From NCBI RefSeq assembly GCF_036226445.1, contig NZ_CP108474.1:2790001-2854000 (forward strand): a stretch of DNA of 64,000 nt. The letters run 5' to 3'. The notes beneath the pieces are model-generated. The model did not search any database. It was not told the origin of the DNA and was given only the letters and a program-made list of their open reading frames with translations. The position numbers and the translations under genes were made by a program. Of the stretch, positions 37,589 to 46,154 are shown piece by piece (position 1 is the first letter of the stretch; each line of letters begins with the position of its first letter). Origin of the DNA: Streptomyces sp. NBC_01255. Lineage in GTDB: Bacteria; Actinomycetota; Actinomycetes; Streptomycetales; Streptomycetaceae.

Positions 37589-39154
37589 CTACTTCACGTT
37601 GATCGCGGTCCAGGCGTTGGCGACCGCCGTGTACTCCGGGCTGCCTGCGCCGTAGAGATCCGTGGCTGCCGAGAGGGTGGCCGTGCGGGCGCCGGCGTAG
37701 TTCGTCGAGGAGGTCATGTAGGTGGAGAGGGCCTTGTACCAGATCTTGTAGGCCTTCTGGCGGCCGATGCCCGCGAGGGTGGAGCCGTCGTAGGTCGCGG
37801 AGGAGTGGACCACTCCGTTGATCGTCTTCGTGCCGCTGCCTTCGGCGAGCAGGTAGAAGAAGTGGTTCGCCGGGCCCGAGGAGTAGTGGACGTCGAGGCG
37901 GGCGACCTTGGTGGACCAGTAGTCGGCGGAGTTGCCGTCCTTGCTGGGCGTGTCCATGTAGCGGAGCGGGGTGCCGTTGCCGCGGATGTCGATCTTCTCG
38001 CCGACGAGGTAGTCGCCGGCGTCGGTGGCGTTGGCCGCGTAGAACTCGACCGAGGTGCCCAGGATGTCGGAGGTGGCCTCGTTGAGGCCGCCCGACTCCT
38101 TGCTGTAGCGGAGGTTCGCGGTGGCGGCGGTCAGGCCGTGGGTCATCTCGTGGCCCGCGACGTCGAGGGAGGTGAGGGGCTTGAGGTTGCCCGCGCCGTC
38201 GCCGTACGTCATGCAGAAGCAGGAGTCCGACCAGAAGGCGTTGACGTACGCGTTGCCGTAGTGGACGCGCGAGTAGGCAGCGACGCCGTCGCCGCGGATG
38301 CCGTTGCGGCCCAGTTCGTTCTTGTAGAAGTCCCAGGTGACGGCCGCGCCGTAGTGGGCGTCCGCGGCGGCGGTCTCCCGGTTCGTCGCCAGGCCGTTGC
38401 CCCAGGTGTCCGAGGTGTTGGTGAAGAGGGAGCCGGTGCCGTTGGTGCCGCCGTTGAGGTCGTACGTCTTGTGGCCGCCGCGCGTCGCGTCCGTGAGGGT
38501 GTACGAGGGCGCCGTGCCGAGCGTGACCTGGCCGCTGTACTGGGTGTTGCCGGTGCCCGTCTCGATCGCCTCGTAGGAGTAGAGCTCCTTGCCCGTGGCG
38601 GCGTCGGTGATCACGTGGCGCTCGCTCGGGGTGCCGTCCGCCTGGGTGCCCGTGACGGTCGTCTCCCAGGCGAGCGTCGGCTTTCCGGTGGCTGCCCAGA
38701 TCACCTTGCGGGCCGTGCTCCTCGCCGTCGCCGCCGGGGCCTTGGCCTCGGTCGTCGGCACCGATATTCGGGCGCCGGTGGCCTTCGTCGTCGCGCGCGA
38801 GCCGTTCTTCATCTGGTGGACGACCAGGTCGCCGCCCAGGACCGGCAGGCCTTCGTACGTGCGCTCGTAGCGCGTGTGGACCGTGCCGTCGGCATCCTTG
38901 ACGACGTCCCGGACGAGCAGCTTCTCGCGGTCGGCGAGGCCGATCGCCTTGGCGGTGGCGGCGGCTCCCGCCTGCGCCTCCTGGACGGCCGCGGCGCGCT
39001 GCGGTCCGGTGAGGACGAGTGCGGTGGCGCCCGCCTCGCGCTGGGCGTCGGCGCTGGCGGATCCGGTCTGGACTCCTACGACGAGCATGGCCGCCGAGGC
39101 GATGAGGGCGGTCGAGACGACGGTACGGCGGTGCGAGGACTGCTGGCGGGTCAC
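37589..39154 (-). CDS. Secreted M4-family neutral metalloprotease
   Basis: 521 residues from GTG 39154, with GAAGGAG six bases upstream. A signal peptide (1-36, cleavage after SASA) and a propeptide with FTP/PepSY regions (to about 200) are followed by the thermolysin-like catalytic domain. The zinc site is HEMTH (335-339) with Glu359 in GGLNEATSD as third ligand. The catalytic domain contains a SCFCMTYGDG segment with two Cys. It degrades protein outside the cell. Monocistronic, with a strong terminator. Confidence 0.95.
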   Translation of the reverse strand: MTRQQSSHRRTVVSTALIASAAMLVVGVQTGSASADAQREAGATALVLTGPQRAAAVQEAQAGAAATAKAIGLADREKLLVRDVVKDADGTVHTRYERTYEGLPVLGGDLVVHQMKNGSRATTKATGARISVPTTEAKAPAATARSTARKVIWAATGKPTLAWETTVTGTQADGTPSERHVITDAATGKELYSYEAIETGTGNTQYSGQVTLGTAPSYTLTDATRGGHKTYDLNGGTNGTGSLFTNTSDTWGNGLATNRETAAADAHYGAAVTWDFYKNELGRNGIRGDGVAAYSRVHYGNAYVNAFWSDSCFCMTYGDGAGNLKPLTSLDVAGHEMTHGLTAATANLRYSKESGGLNEATSDILGTSVEFYAANATDAGDYLVGEKIDIRGNGTPLRYMDTPSKDGNSADYWSTKVARLDVHYSSGPANHFFYLLAEGSGTKTINGVVHSSATYDGSTLAGIGRQKAYKIWYKALSTYMTSSTNYAGARTATLSAATDLYGAGSPEYTAVANAWTAINVK

Positions 39155-39336
39155 GCGGGCTCCTTCGCTGAAGCACGTGGGGGTCGTGGGGGGGGGTGGC
39201 GCGGCTGTGAGCGTGCCAGCGAAGGCGATTTCCTGACAGGTCTGCGACAAGAATTTGACCATCTGTTGTCCGAACGCCGGTCACGCCCGTCCGGATTGCG
39301 GGGAGTTGACGACCTGCCCCGGACACGGACACAGCT

Positions 39337-39370
39337 CAGAGGCCCCCGGCGCTGTGTCCGGGGGCCTCTG
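39337..39370. terminator. Terminator after ku
   Basis: A perfect 12-bp stem CAGAGGCCCCCG (39337-39348) and CGGGGGCCTCTG (39359-39370) with a ten-base loop, about 30 bases past the ku stop on the minus strand. Confidence 0.85.
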
Positions 39371-39399
39371 GGGGGGTGCGGGAGTGCGGTGCGGGTGGT

Positions 39400-40359
39400 T
39401 CAGGCCGGGCGTTTGCGTGAGGTCTTCTTCGCCGGGGATTTCGTTGGCGTCTTCGCCGTCGTCTTCTTCGCGGTCGTCTTCTTCGCCGTCTTCTTCGCCG
39501 CCGCCGTCGTCGTCTTCTTCGCCGCTCTCGCCCGTGGCTTGAGTTCCGTGACCTCCGCGTCCTCGCCGCGGGCCTCCTTTGCCGCTCGTACGCTGTTCTC
39601 CAGGGCCGCCATCAGGTCGATGACCTGGCCGCCGCCCTCCTCGCCCGGTGTCGGGGGTGCCACCGCCTCGCCGCCTTCCGCCTTGGCCGCGATCATCTCC
39701 TCCACCGCCGTGCGGTAGTCGTCGTGGAGGGTGTCGAGGTCGACCTCGCCGAGGGTGGCCATCAGGGCGTCCGCCAGGTCCAGTTCGGCGTCGCGTACCG
39801 TCACCGGGGTCTCCGGGGCCACGCCCTCCGGTGCTCTGATCTCGTCCGGCCAGAGCAGGCCGTGCATCGCGATCACGTCGTCCACGACCCGGAGCATGCC
39901 GAGCCGCTCCCGCCCCCGTAGGGCGAACTTCGCCACCGCCACCTTGTCGCTGCGCTTCAGGGCTTCGCGGAGCAGGGTGTAGGGCTTCGCGGCGGGTACG
40001 CCGTTCGCCGAGAGGTAGTACGCCGCCTCCATCTGGAGCGGGTCGATCTCCCCGGCCGCCACGAAGGCCACGATCTCGATCGTCTTCGCCGTCGGGAGCG
40101 GCAGCGCGGCCAGGTCCTCGTCGGTGATCGGGATCATGGTCCCGTCGGCCTCCTCGTACGCCTTGCCGATCTCCGCCGCGGCGACCTCCTGGCCGTCGAG
40201 TTCGCACACCTTCTTGTAGCGGACCCGGCCGCCGTCCTCGGTGTGGATCTGGCGGAACGAGACGGACCGGCTCTCGGTGGCGTTCACCAGCTTGATCGGG
40301 ATGCTGACCAGCCCGAAGGAAATGGCGCCGTTCCAGATGGATCGCACGGTTTTCTTCAC
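39400..40359 (-). CDS. ku: Ku protein of bacterial non-homologous end joining
   Basis: 319 residues from GTG 40359. The ring-forming Ku core (1-255) opens with SIWNGAISFGLVSIPIKL. The tail (from about 279) is an extended Lys/Ala/Thr-rich arm like histone H1, typical of actinobacterial Ku and able to bind DNA. The homodimer encircles broken DNA ends and recruits the ligase/polymerase. It is divergent from the polymerase gene with only 41 bases between starts. Confidence 0.96.
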   Translation of the reverse strand: MKKTVRSIWNGAISFGLVSIPIKLVNATESRSVSFRQIHTEDGGRVRYKKVCELDGQEVAAAEIGKAYEEADGTMIPITDEDLAALPLPTAKTIEIVAFVAAGEIDPLQMEAAYYLSANGVPAAKPYTLLREALKRSDKVAVAKFALRGRERLGMLRVVDDVIAMHGLLWPDEIRAPEGVAPETPVTVRDAELDLADALMATLGEVDLDTLHDDYRTAVEEMIAAKAEGGEAVAPPTPGEEGGGQVIDLMAALENSVRAAKEARGEDAEVTELKPRARAAKKTTTAAAKKTAKKTTAKKTTAKTPTKSPAKKTSRKRPA

Positions 40360-40400
40360 TTTCGCCGAGAGATGTCCGGTAGACGTGGGATTCTCATCGT
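40360..40400. promoter_or_regulatory. Compact divergent promoter between ku and the polymerase gene
   Basis: Only 41 bases separate the two start codons and neither start has a Shine-Dalgarno. Both transcripts must be leaderless or nearly so, with overlapping promoters; TAGACG (40380-40385) is a candidate -10 for the rightward gene. This would tie the expression of the two end-joining partners together. Confidence 0.45.
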
Positions 40401-41297
40401 ATGACGCCCATCACAGAGGTGGAGGGGCGGCGCCTGGCGCTCAGCAACCTGGACAAGGTGCTCCACCCGCTCACCGGCACGACCAAGGGCGAGGTGCTGC
40501 ACTACTACGCCACCGTCGGGGCCGCGATCCTGCCGCATCTGCGCGATCGGCCCGTCTCCTTCCTGCGCTATCCGGACGGTCCCGACGGGCAGCTCTTCTT
40601 CACCAAGAATCCGCCGCCCGGCACACCCTCATGGGTGAGCACCACCTCCGTTCCCCGCTCCGACGACCCGCGGGCGCGGCAGGTCGTCATCCAGGACCTG
40701 GCCTCCCTGATGTGGGCCGCGAACCTCGTCGTCGAGTTCCACACGCCCCAGTGGCGGACCTCCTCCCCCGCCGTCGCCGACCGGCTCGTGTTCGACCTCG
40801 ACCCCGGGCCGCCCGCGACGGTCGTCGACTGCTGCCGGGTCGCGCTCCACCTGCGCGAGCGGCTCGCCGCCGACGGTCTGGAGGCCTTCGCCAAGACCTC
40901 CGGGGCCAAAGGGCTCCACCTCCTCGTTCCCGTCGTGCCGACTCCCTCCGAGCACGTCTCGGCGTACGCGCGACGGCTCGCCGTCGAGGCGGAGGCCGAG
41001 CTGCCTCGGCTCGTCGTGCACCGGATGGCGCGGGCCCTGCGCCCCGGCAAGGTCTTCGTCGACCACAGCCAGAACGCCGCCGCCAAGACCACCGCCACCC
41101 CCTACACCCTGCGGGCCCGCGCCCTGCCCGCCGTCTCGGCGCCCGTCACCTGGGAGGAGGTCGCGGACTGCGCCGCGCCCGCGGCGGACCCGGAAAAACT
41201 CGTTCTCCTGATGGATGACATCGCGCCACGTCTGGAGCGGTACGGGGAGCTCCTGGCGCCCCTTTTCGCGCCCGGGCGCGCCGGGATCGTGCCGTGA
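40401..41297 (+). CDS. ligD: LigD-type polymerase (primase-like), stand-alone
   Basis: 298 residues. An archaeo-eukaryotic primase-fold polymerase as in the PolDom of LigD: metal-binding Asp132 and Asp134 in RLVFDLDPGP, and FAKTSGAKGLHLLVPV. It adds nucleotides, preferably ribonucleotides, at broken ends. Here it is a separate protein and not fused to ligase or phosphoesterase domains. Its stop overlaps the ligase start (GTGA). Confidence 0.94.
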   Translation: MTPITEVEGRRLALSNLDKVLHPLTGTTKGEVLHYYATVGAAILPHLRDRPVSFLRYPDGPDGQLFFTKNPPPGTPSWVSTTSVPRSDDPRARQVVIQDLASLMWAANLVVEFHTPQWRTSSPAVADRLVFDLDPGPPATVVDCCRVALHLRERLAADGLEAFAKTSGAKGLHLLVPVVPTPSEHVSAYARRLAVEAEAELPRLVVHRMARALRPGKVFVDHSQNAAAKTTATPYTLRARALPAVSAPVTWEEVADCAAPAADPEKLVLLMDDIAPRLERYGELLAPLFAPGRAGIVP

Positions 41298-42223
41298 ACG
41301 CGGGGCGTGCGAGCCGTGCGGAGGGTGGGGGCGACGGGGGCGTGGCGCTGCCGCCGCCCGTCGACGTCATGCGGCCCCGGTCCGCCGACGACATCCCCGC
41401 CCAGGCGGAGCCGCCCCGGGAGCTCCAGTACTCCCTCAAGCTGGACGGGTTCCGCGCCCTCGCCTTCGTCCTCGGCGACGGGAGGGTGGTCCTCCAGTCC
41501 CGCTCGCGTCGCGACCTCGCACCCGAGTTCCCCGAGATCGCCGCCCACCTGCGCGAACAGCTCCCGCCCGGGATCGTGCTCGACGGCGAACTGTGCGCCT
41601 ACCGGGACGGGCGGATCAGCTTCACCGACCTGCTCCGCTCGCACGGCGACCGGGTACGGACCGGGGTGCCCGTCTCGTACATCGCCTTCGACCTCCTCGC
41701 CGTGCCGGGGCGGGACGTGCGCGGACTGCCCCTCCGCGACCGGTGGGAGCTGCTCGGGGCGGCCCTGCGGGAGACGGAGCCGCCCCTCCAGCGCGTCCTC
41801 GCCACGCTGGACGAGGAGATCGCCCGGGGCTGGTTCCGCGACCTGCGGGACTCCGGCGTCGAGGGGATCGTGGCGAAGTCGCTCGGCTCCGTCTACCGGG
41901 CCGGCAGCACCTGGGACTGGCGCAAGATCCGGCACGCCGAGACGAGCGACGGCCTGCTGCTGGGCGTGATCGGCCCGCCCGAGCGGCCCCGTGACCTGCT
42001 CGTACGGCTCCCCGACGGCCGTACCGTGACGACCTCGCCCCGGCTGACCCCCGCGCAGTCCCGCCAGGTCGGCGCGCTGGTCGCCGACCGCGTCGGCGCC
42101 CTCGCCGAGGACCCGGAGCACGGGCCGGTGCGGTGGGTGGAGCCACCCCTTCCCGTGGAGCTGCGCCGGCTCGCGGGGCGGCACGAGAACGAGGCGTTCG
42201 TCCGCGTCCGATCGGAGGGGTGA
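41294..42223 (+). CDS. ATP-dependent DNA ligase, LigD/LigC-like
   Basis: 309 residues from GTG 41294. The adenylation domain carries motif I KLDGFR with nucleophile Lys49, DGELCAYRDG, VEGIVAKSLGSVYRAG (motif IV) and WRKIRH (motif V). An OB-fold C-terminal domain follows. It seals ends brought together by Ku. Coupled to the polymerase gene, it forms a split LigD without the 3'-phosphoesterase domain. Confidence 0.94.
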   Translation: MNAGRASRAEGGGDGGVALPPPVDVMRPRSADDIPAQAEPPRELQYSLKLDGFRALAFVLGDGRVVLQSRSRRDLAPEFPEIAAHLREQLPPGIVLDGELCAYRDGRISFTDLLRSHGDRVRTGVPVSYIAFDLLAVPGRDVRGLPLRDRWELLGAALRETEPPLQRVLATLDEEIARGWFRDLRDSGVEGIVAKSLGSVYRAGSTWDWRKIRHAETSDGLLLGVIGPPERPRDLLVRLPDGRTVTTSPRLTPAQSRQVGALVADRVGALAEDPEHGPVRWVEPPLPVELRRLAGRHENEAFVRVRSEG

Positions 42224-42399
42224 GAGGCGGGCGAGAGGCGGATACCCAGAGCAACCACCCTGCTCCGCCCCGTACATGGCGCAAAGAGACCGCAACCAGG
42301 GCCTCGCGCGCGGCCGGTGGCGTCGGCACGGCGTTGTTGCCCTTCCTGTGGTGCACACTTGCTCACTGGTACAGCGCTCACGGGGAAGGCGGCCTGGCA

Positions 42400-44616
42400 A
42401 TGCTGACGGGGATCGAGGAGGTCGACTGGGCCTCGCTGGGGCACGCCTACGGCCCCGCGGACGACGTGCCGGCACTGCTCCGCGGACTCGCCTCCGCCGA
42501 TTCCGCGGAGCGTGAGACCGCCCTCGACGGCATGTACGGCGCGGTGCACCACCAGGGCGACGTCTACGACTCGACCCTCGCCTGCATCCCCTTCCTCATC
42601 GAGCTCGTCGCCGACCCCGCCGTCCAGGACCGGGGCGGCATCGTCGAGTTGCTCACCAGCATCGGCGGGATCGAGCTCGACGACGACGAGGAACTGGACG
42701 AATTCGACCCGGACGACGAGGAGTTCATACCGGCGGCCAACTACGCGATGGCCGCCGCCGCCATCGCCGCCGGGGCCGACGTGTTCCTCGGGCTCGTCGG
42801 GGACCCCGACCCCGAGGTACGGCTCGCCGCGCCCTGCGCGCTCGCCTCGCTGCACCCCGAGCCCGCGCGCGTCCTGACCCTGCTGCGGGAGAGCCTCACC
42901 GTCGAACGGGACACCGAGGTACGGCTCGCCCTGGTGGCCGCGGTCGGGCGGATCGCCCTGCGGCACGCGTCGCTGCGCGCCGAGACCGTCGAGTGGCTCG
43001 ACTGGCTCGCCCGCGCCGCGCAGGACCCCGGGCTCCGGCTGGCTTCCCTCGCCCAGCTGGCCCGCTGCGCGCCGGGCGAGATCCCCGACGACATCGTGGG
43101 GTGGGTGACGGAGCTCCTGGAGGAGATCAGGACGGGCGCGCTCAGGGCCGGGGGCGGGGGCGGGGGCGGAGGCGGGGGCTTTTCCAGTGCCGGGGGCGGC
43201 GCCGGGGCCGGGGCAGAGGGCGGTGTCGGGGCCGAGGGGGGCGCCCGGGCCGACGGCGTCTGGCTCGGCGAAGGCGGGTGGCCCGGTGCGCCGACGCTCG
43301 CCGGGCAGGTCCGGGAGCTCCTGGAGGAGCACGCGGCCGGTCGGCCCGCGCCCTGGACCGAGGAGCTGCTCCGGACCCTGCACGCCGCGCTCGACGACCG
43401 CGTCGACGACCGGATCGCGCTGATCCTCGCCCAGCTGCGCAGCCCCGACCGGTGGCAGCGGTCGGACGCGATCTGGCTGTGCGGCGGGTTGATACGCGTG
43501 TGGCGCGGGCGGTACGAGGAGATCGTCCGGCTCGTCGGCGCGCAGCTCCACGATCCGGAGCCGCGGCTCCGGGAGGCCGCCACCTCGTTCCTGGAGCGGC
43601 TCTTCGAGCTGGGCGGGCCCGCCGCGGACGCGCTCGCGGTCCGGCTGACGGACGACCCGGACCTGCCCGGTGCCTCGCGGGACGGCTCCTGCGGGCTCGT
43701 CGGGCGGTCCGGTCGGGACGGGGCGCTCCTCGCGCTGGCGCGTGCCGGGGACACCCGCGCGGTCCCGCTGCTCGCCCGCGTCCTGGAGGAGCCCGACGTG
43801 CGGCGCGAGCTGCTGTACGCCATGGACGGCCTCGGGCCGGCCGCGGCGGGCCTCGCCCCGCTGCTGCGGCGCCGGCTCGCCGAGGTCGAGCTCGACGAGG
43901 GGCTGTTCGACCGGGCGGCGCCCTTGCTCTACGCCCTCGCGGCGGTACGGGGCGGACAGGCGGTCCCCGAGGTCCTGCGGGTGCTGCGCGGTGCGCCGGA
44001 ACACCGGCGCGACTGGGTGCGGGAGGCGGCCCTGCGGACCCTGGCGGCCTTCGGCCCCGCGGCCCGGGAGGCCGTACCGGACCTGCGCGGGCTGCTGGAC
44101 GCCGACTCGGCCGCGGTCTCCACGATGGCGGCGCGGGCGCTGTGGGCCGCCGAGGGTGACCGGGGGGACGTGCTGCCGGCCCTGGAGCGGTGGCTGCGGC
44201 CCGGCTCCTCGGCCCCGGACTGGTGTTGCGCGGCCCTGGCCCTCGCGGCGATCGGCCCGGCGGCGGCCGGTTCGGCGGCCTCGCTCCGGCCGGGTCTCGC
44301 CTCGCGGGACCTGTGGGTACGGGTCCGCAGCGCGACGGCCCTGTGGCGGGTCTCCGGCCGCGCCGACCAGGCGCTTCCCGTGCTGCTCGCGGTCTGGGAG
44401 GAGAACCGGCACGCGCGCGTGGACATCGCGGAGTGTCTGGCGGAGATGGGCCCGGCGGCGTCGGACGCCCAGCTGACGATCCTCACCGAGCTCACCCGAA
44501 GACGCCGTCACAACGCCCGCGAGGGCGGCTCCGGCAGCCATGACATCCATCAGGACGAGAAGCTTCTGACCTTGTGCAGGGCGGCCCTGGCGCGGATGGA
44601 GCGGGGCGCTTTCTGA
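42400..44616 (+). CDS. HEAT-repeat protein
   Basis: 738 residues from ATG 42400 with GGAAGG eleven bases upstream. Many HEAT/PBS-lyase type helical repeats (for example VRLAAPCALASLHPEP and LREAATSFLERLFELGG) form a solenoid. An acidic stretch (DDDEELDEFDPDDEEF) occurs near residue 110. A poly-Gly/Ala linker near residues 250-285 splits it in two. Such proteins are binding scaffolds; no enzyme motif is seen. It follows the end-joining operon after 176 bases, but a functional link is not shown. Confidence 0.85.
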   Translation: MLTGIEEVDWASLGHAYGPADDVPALLRGLASADSAERETALDGMYGAVHHQGDVYDSTLACIPFLIELVADPAVQDRGGIVELLTSIGGIELDDDEELDEFDPDDEEFIPAANYAMAAAAIAAGADVFLGLVGDPDPEVRLAAPCALASLHPEPARVLTLLRESLTVERDTEVRLALVAAVGRIALRHASLRAETVEWLDWLARAAQDPGLRLASLAQLARCAPGEIPDDIVGWVTELLEEIRTGALRAGGGGGGGGGGFSSAGGGAGAGAEGGVGAEGGARADGVWLGEGGWPGAPTLAGQVRELLEEHAAGRPAPWTEELLRTLHAALDDRVDDRIALILAQLRSPDRWQRSDAIWLCGGLIRVWRGRYEEIVRLVGAQLHDPEPRLREAATSFLERLFELGGPAADALAVRLTDDPDLPGASRDGSCGLVGRSGRDGALLALARAGDTRAVPLLARVLEEPDVRRELLYAMDGLGPAAAGLAPLLRRRLAEVELDEGLFDRAAPLLYALAAVRGGQAVPEVLRVLRGAPEHRRDWVREAALRTLAAFGPAAREAVPDLRGLLDADSAAVSTMAARALWAAEGDRGDVLPALERWLRPGSSAPDWCCAALALAAIGPAAAGSAASLRPGLASRDLWVRVRSATALWRVSGRADQALPVLLAVWEENRHARVDIAECLAEMGPAASDAQLTILTELTRRRRHNAREGGSGSHDIHQDEKLLTLCRAALARMERGAF

Positions 44617-44638
44617 GCCCCGCGCACGGCGTGCACCC

Positions 44639-45184
44639 TCAGTCCCCGGGCGCCTTCGGGCGGTCGTCGCGGACCAGGAAGACCGCGACCGGCGCGAAGA
44701 CGATCATGAGGATGGTGGCCGACGCGGCCAGGAGCGACCAGCCGCCGGACTGGCCGGTGACCGCCTCGTCGACCCCGCCGGAGGCCAGGAACGTCGTCGG
44801 GTCGGTCAGCGCGTGCAGCACGATCGCGGTCCAGATCGTGCCGGTCACCAGCATCGACAGGTACATGCAGGTGCCGAAGGCGAAGGTGTAGACGACGGTC
44901 AGCAGGACCGTGCTCGGCTCCATGCCGGACAGCAGGTTGACGACGTGCATCAGGGCGAAGAGCGCGGACGACACCACCATCACGAAGCGCTCGGGGTGCC
45001 CGGCGCCCCGGAGCATCCTCACCGCGATGCCCCGCGTCGCGAGCTCCTCCGCCACGCCCACGCAGACGCCGAGCAGCAGCATCAGGGCGATGCGGTCCGG
45101 GTCCCAGGCGCTCCAGTCGGTGGCGCCGACGTGTCCGGCGACGGCGAGGAGGACCAGCGCGGGCGCGATCCACATCCGTCGCAT
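44639..45184 (-). CDS. CPBP-family intramembrane metalloprotease
   Basis: About 181 residues from ATG 45184; ribosome site weak, and an upstream ATG at 45289 is possible. The Abi/CPBP motifs are in order: EELATRG (EExxxR), FALMHVVN and VLHALTDPT, lining an active site within about five to six membrane helices. These resemble CAAX prenyl proteases or bacteriocin-immunity proteins. Convergent with the HEAT gene, divergent from the lipoprotein gene. Substrate unknown. Confidence 0.8.
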   Translation of the reverse strand: MRRMWIAPALVLLAVAGHVGATDWSAWDPDRIALMLLLGVCVGVAEELATRGIAVRMLRGAGHPERFVMVVSSALFALMHVVNLLSGMEPSTVLLTVVYTFAFGTCMYLSMLVTGTIWTAIVLHALTDPTTFLASGGVDEAVTGQSGGWSLLAASATILMIVFAPVAVFLVRDDRPKAPGD

Positions 45185-45350
45185 AAACGCGGCCAATCGT
45201 TCCCTCGCACCATAGGCCGACCGTGATGCGGGCCGGAGCCCCGCCCCACGGCTCCCCCACCGAGAGGCAAAAGGAATATCTCTCCGCATATGGTCGACGG
45301 GACACGGGCCCCACTGGACCGCCGTGCCCGAGGAGCAGGAGGAACAGCGC

Positions 45351-46154
45351 GTGAGACCGCACGCCGCAGCCGCCCGGGGAGTGGCCGGAGTCCTGTGCGT
45401 GCTCGCCGCGGCGACCGGCTGCGGCGGCGGGGAGGGCGGGCTCCGGAGCGCCGGACCCACGCCCACCGCCGTCGGGCCCGTACGGCTCTGGCCGGATCTG
45501 CCGCCCGCCACCGATCCGCCGATCGACTACGGCGAGTCGGACACCCAGCGCGTCCCCGGCGTGAAGGTGCCGGACAACGACGTCCGGCACGTCGCCCCCG
45601 CCGAGGTCGTCCGCGCCGAGGTGCGCGCGCACCCCGACACGTACTCCGGCGCCGACGGCCTGTACGAGGAGACCGCCCGGGCGATCGAGGCCTGCGCCGC
45701 GAAGCCCGACGGGTGTCCCGTCCTGCGGCCGTACTACCACGACCTCACCGGCAACGGCCGGGACGAGCTCATCGTCGGGATCCGGATGCCGGACCAGCAG
45801 GTCGGGGTACGCGTCTACCTCGCCGAGAACGGCGGGCTCACCCGGATCATGTCCACCGTCGACCAGGTCATCAGCGTGGAGCTGGCCGGCCGGGACCTGA
45901 TCATGCGGGTGAGTTCGGCCGGCATTCCCGGCTACGAGTACCGCACGGCCTGGTCCTGGGACGAGCAGCAGCACAGCATGCTGCCCACCCGGGACGAGAT
46001 CCTCCGCGTGGCGCCCCCTGGCGCCCGGGCGTCGGCCGTGCCGCCCGCGCCCGATCTCGTGAGCCCGTCGCCCACGCCCGCGCTGCCGGCGCCCGTACCC
46101 ACGCCCGCGCCCGTACCGGCCCCCGTACCCCTGTCCGAGGAGCCGGGCCCGTGA
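45351..46154 (+). CDS. Lipoprotein coupled to sensor kinase
   Basis: 267 residues from GTG 45351 (AGGAGG upstream). Signal peptide with lipobox LAAATGC, lipid-modified Cys24. The mature domain has a DLTGNGRDELIVGIRMPDQQVGVRVYLAENG segment like the beta-hairpin repeat of CseA-type lipoproteins. The C-terminus is an extended Pro/Val/Ala repeat (PTPAPVPAPVP). The stop overlaps the kinase start (GTGA). By analogy with CseA/CseC it may sit outside the membrane and tune the kinase; this is inference. Confidence 0.85.
   Translation: MRPHAAAARGVAGVLCVLAAATGCGGGEGGLRSAGPTPTAVGPVRLWPDLPPATDPPIDYGESDTQRVPGVKVPDNDVRHVAPAEVVRAEVRAHPDTYSGADGLYEETARAIEACAAKPDGCPVLRPYYHDLTGNGRDELIVGIRMPDQQVGVRVYLAENGGLTRIMSTVDQVISVELAGRDLIMRVSSAGIPGYEYRTAWSWDEQQHSMLPTRDEILRVAPPGARASAVPPAPDLVSPSPTPALPAPVPTPAPVPAPVPLSEEPGP

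Noticed and set aside
41893..44550. Long minus-strand frame opposite the HEAT-repeat gene
   Set aside because: It is Arg/Gly/Pro-rich antisense translation without domain features; the plus strand shows clear helical repeats.
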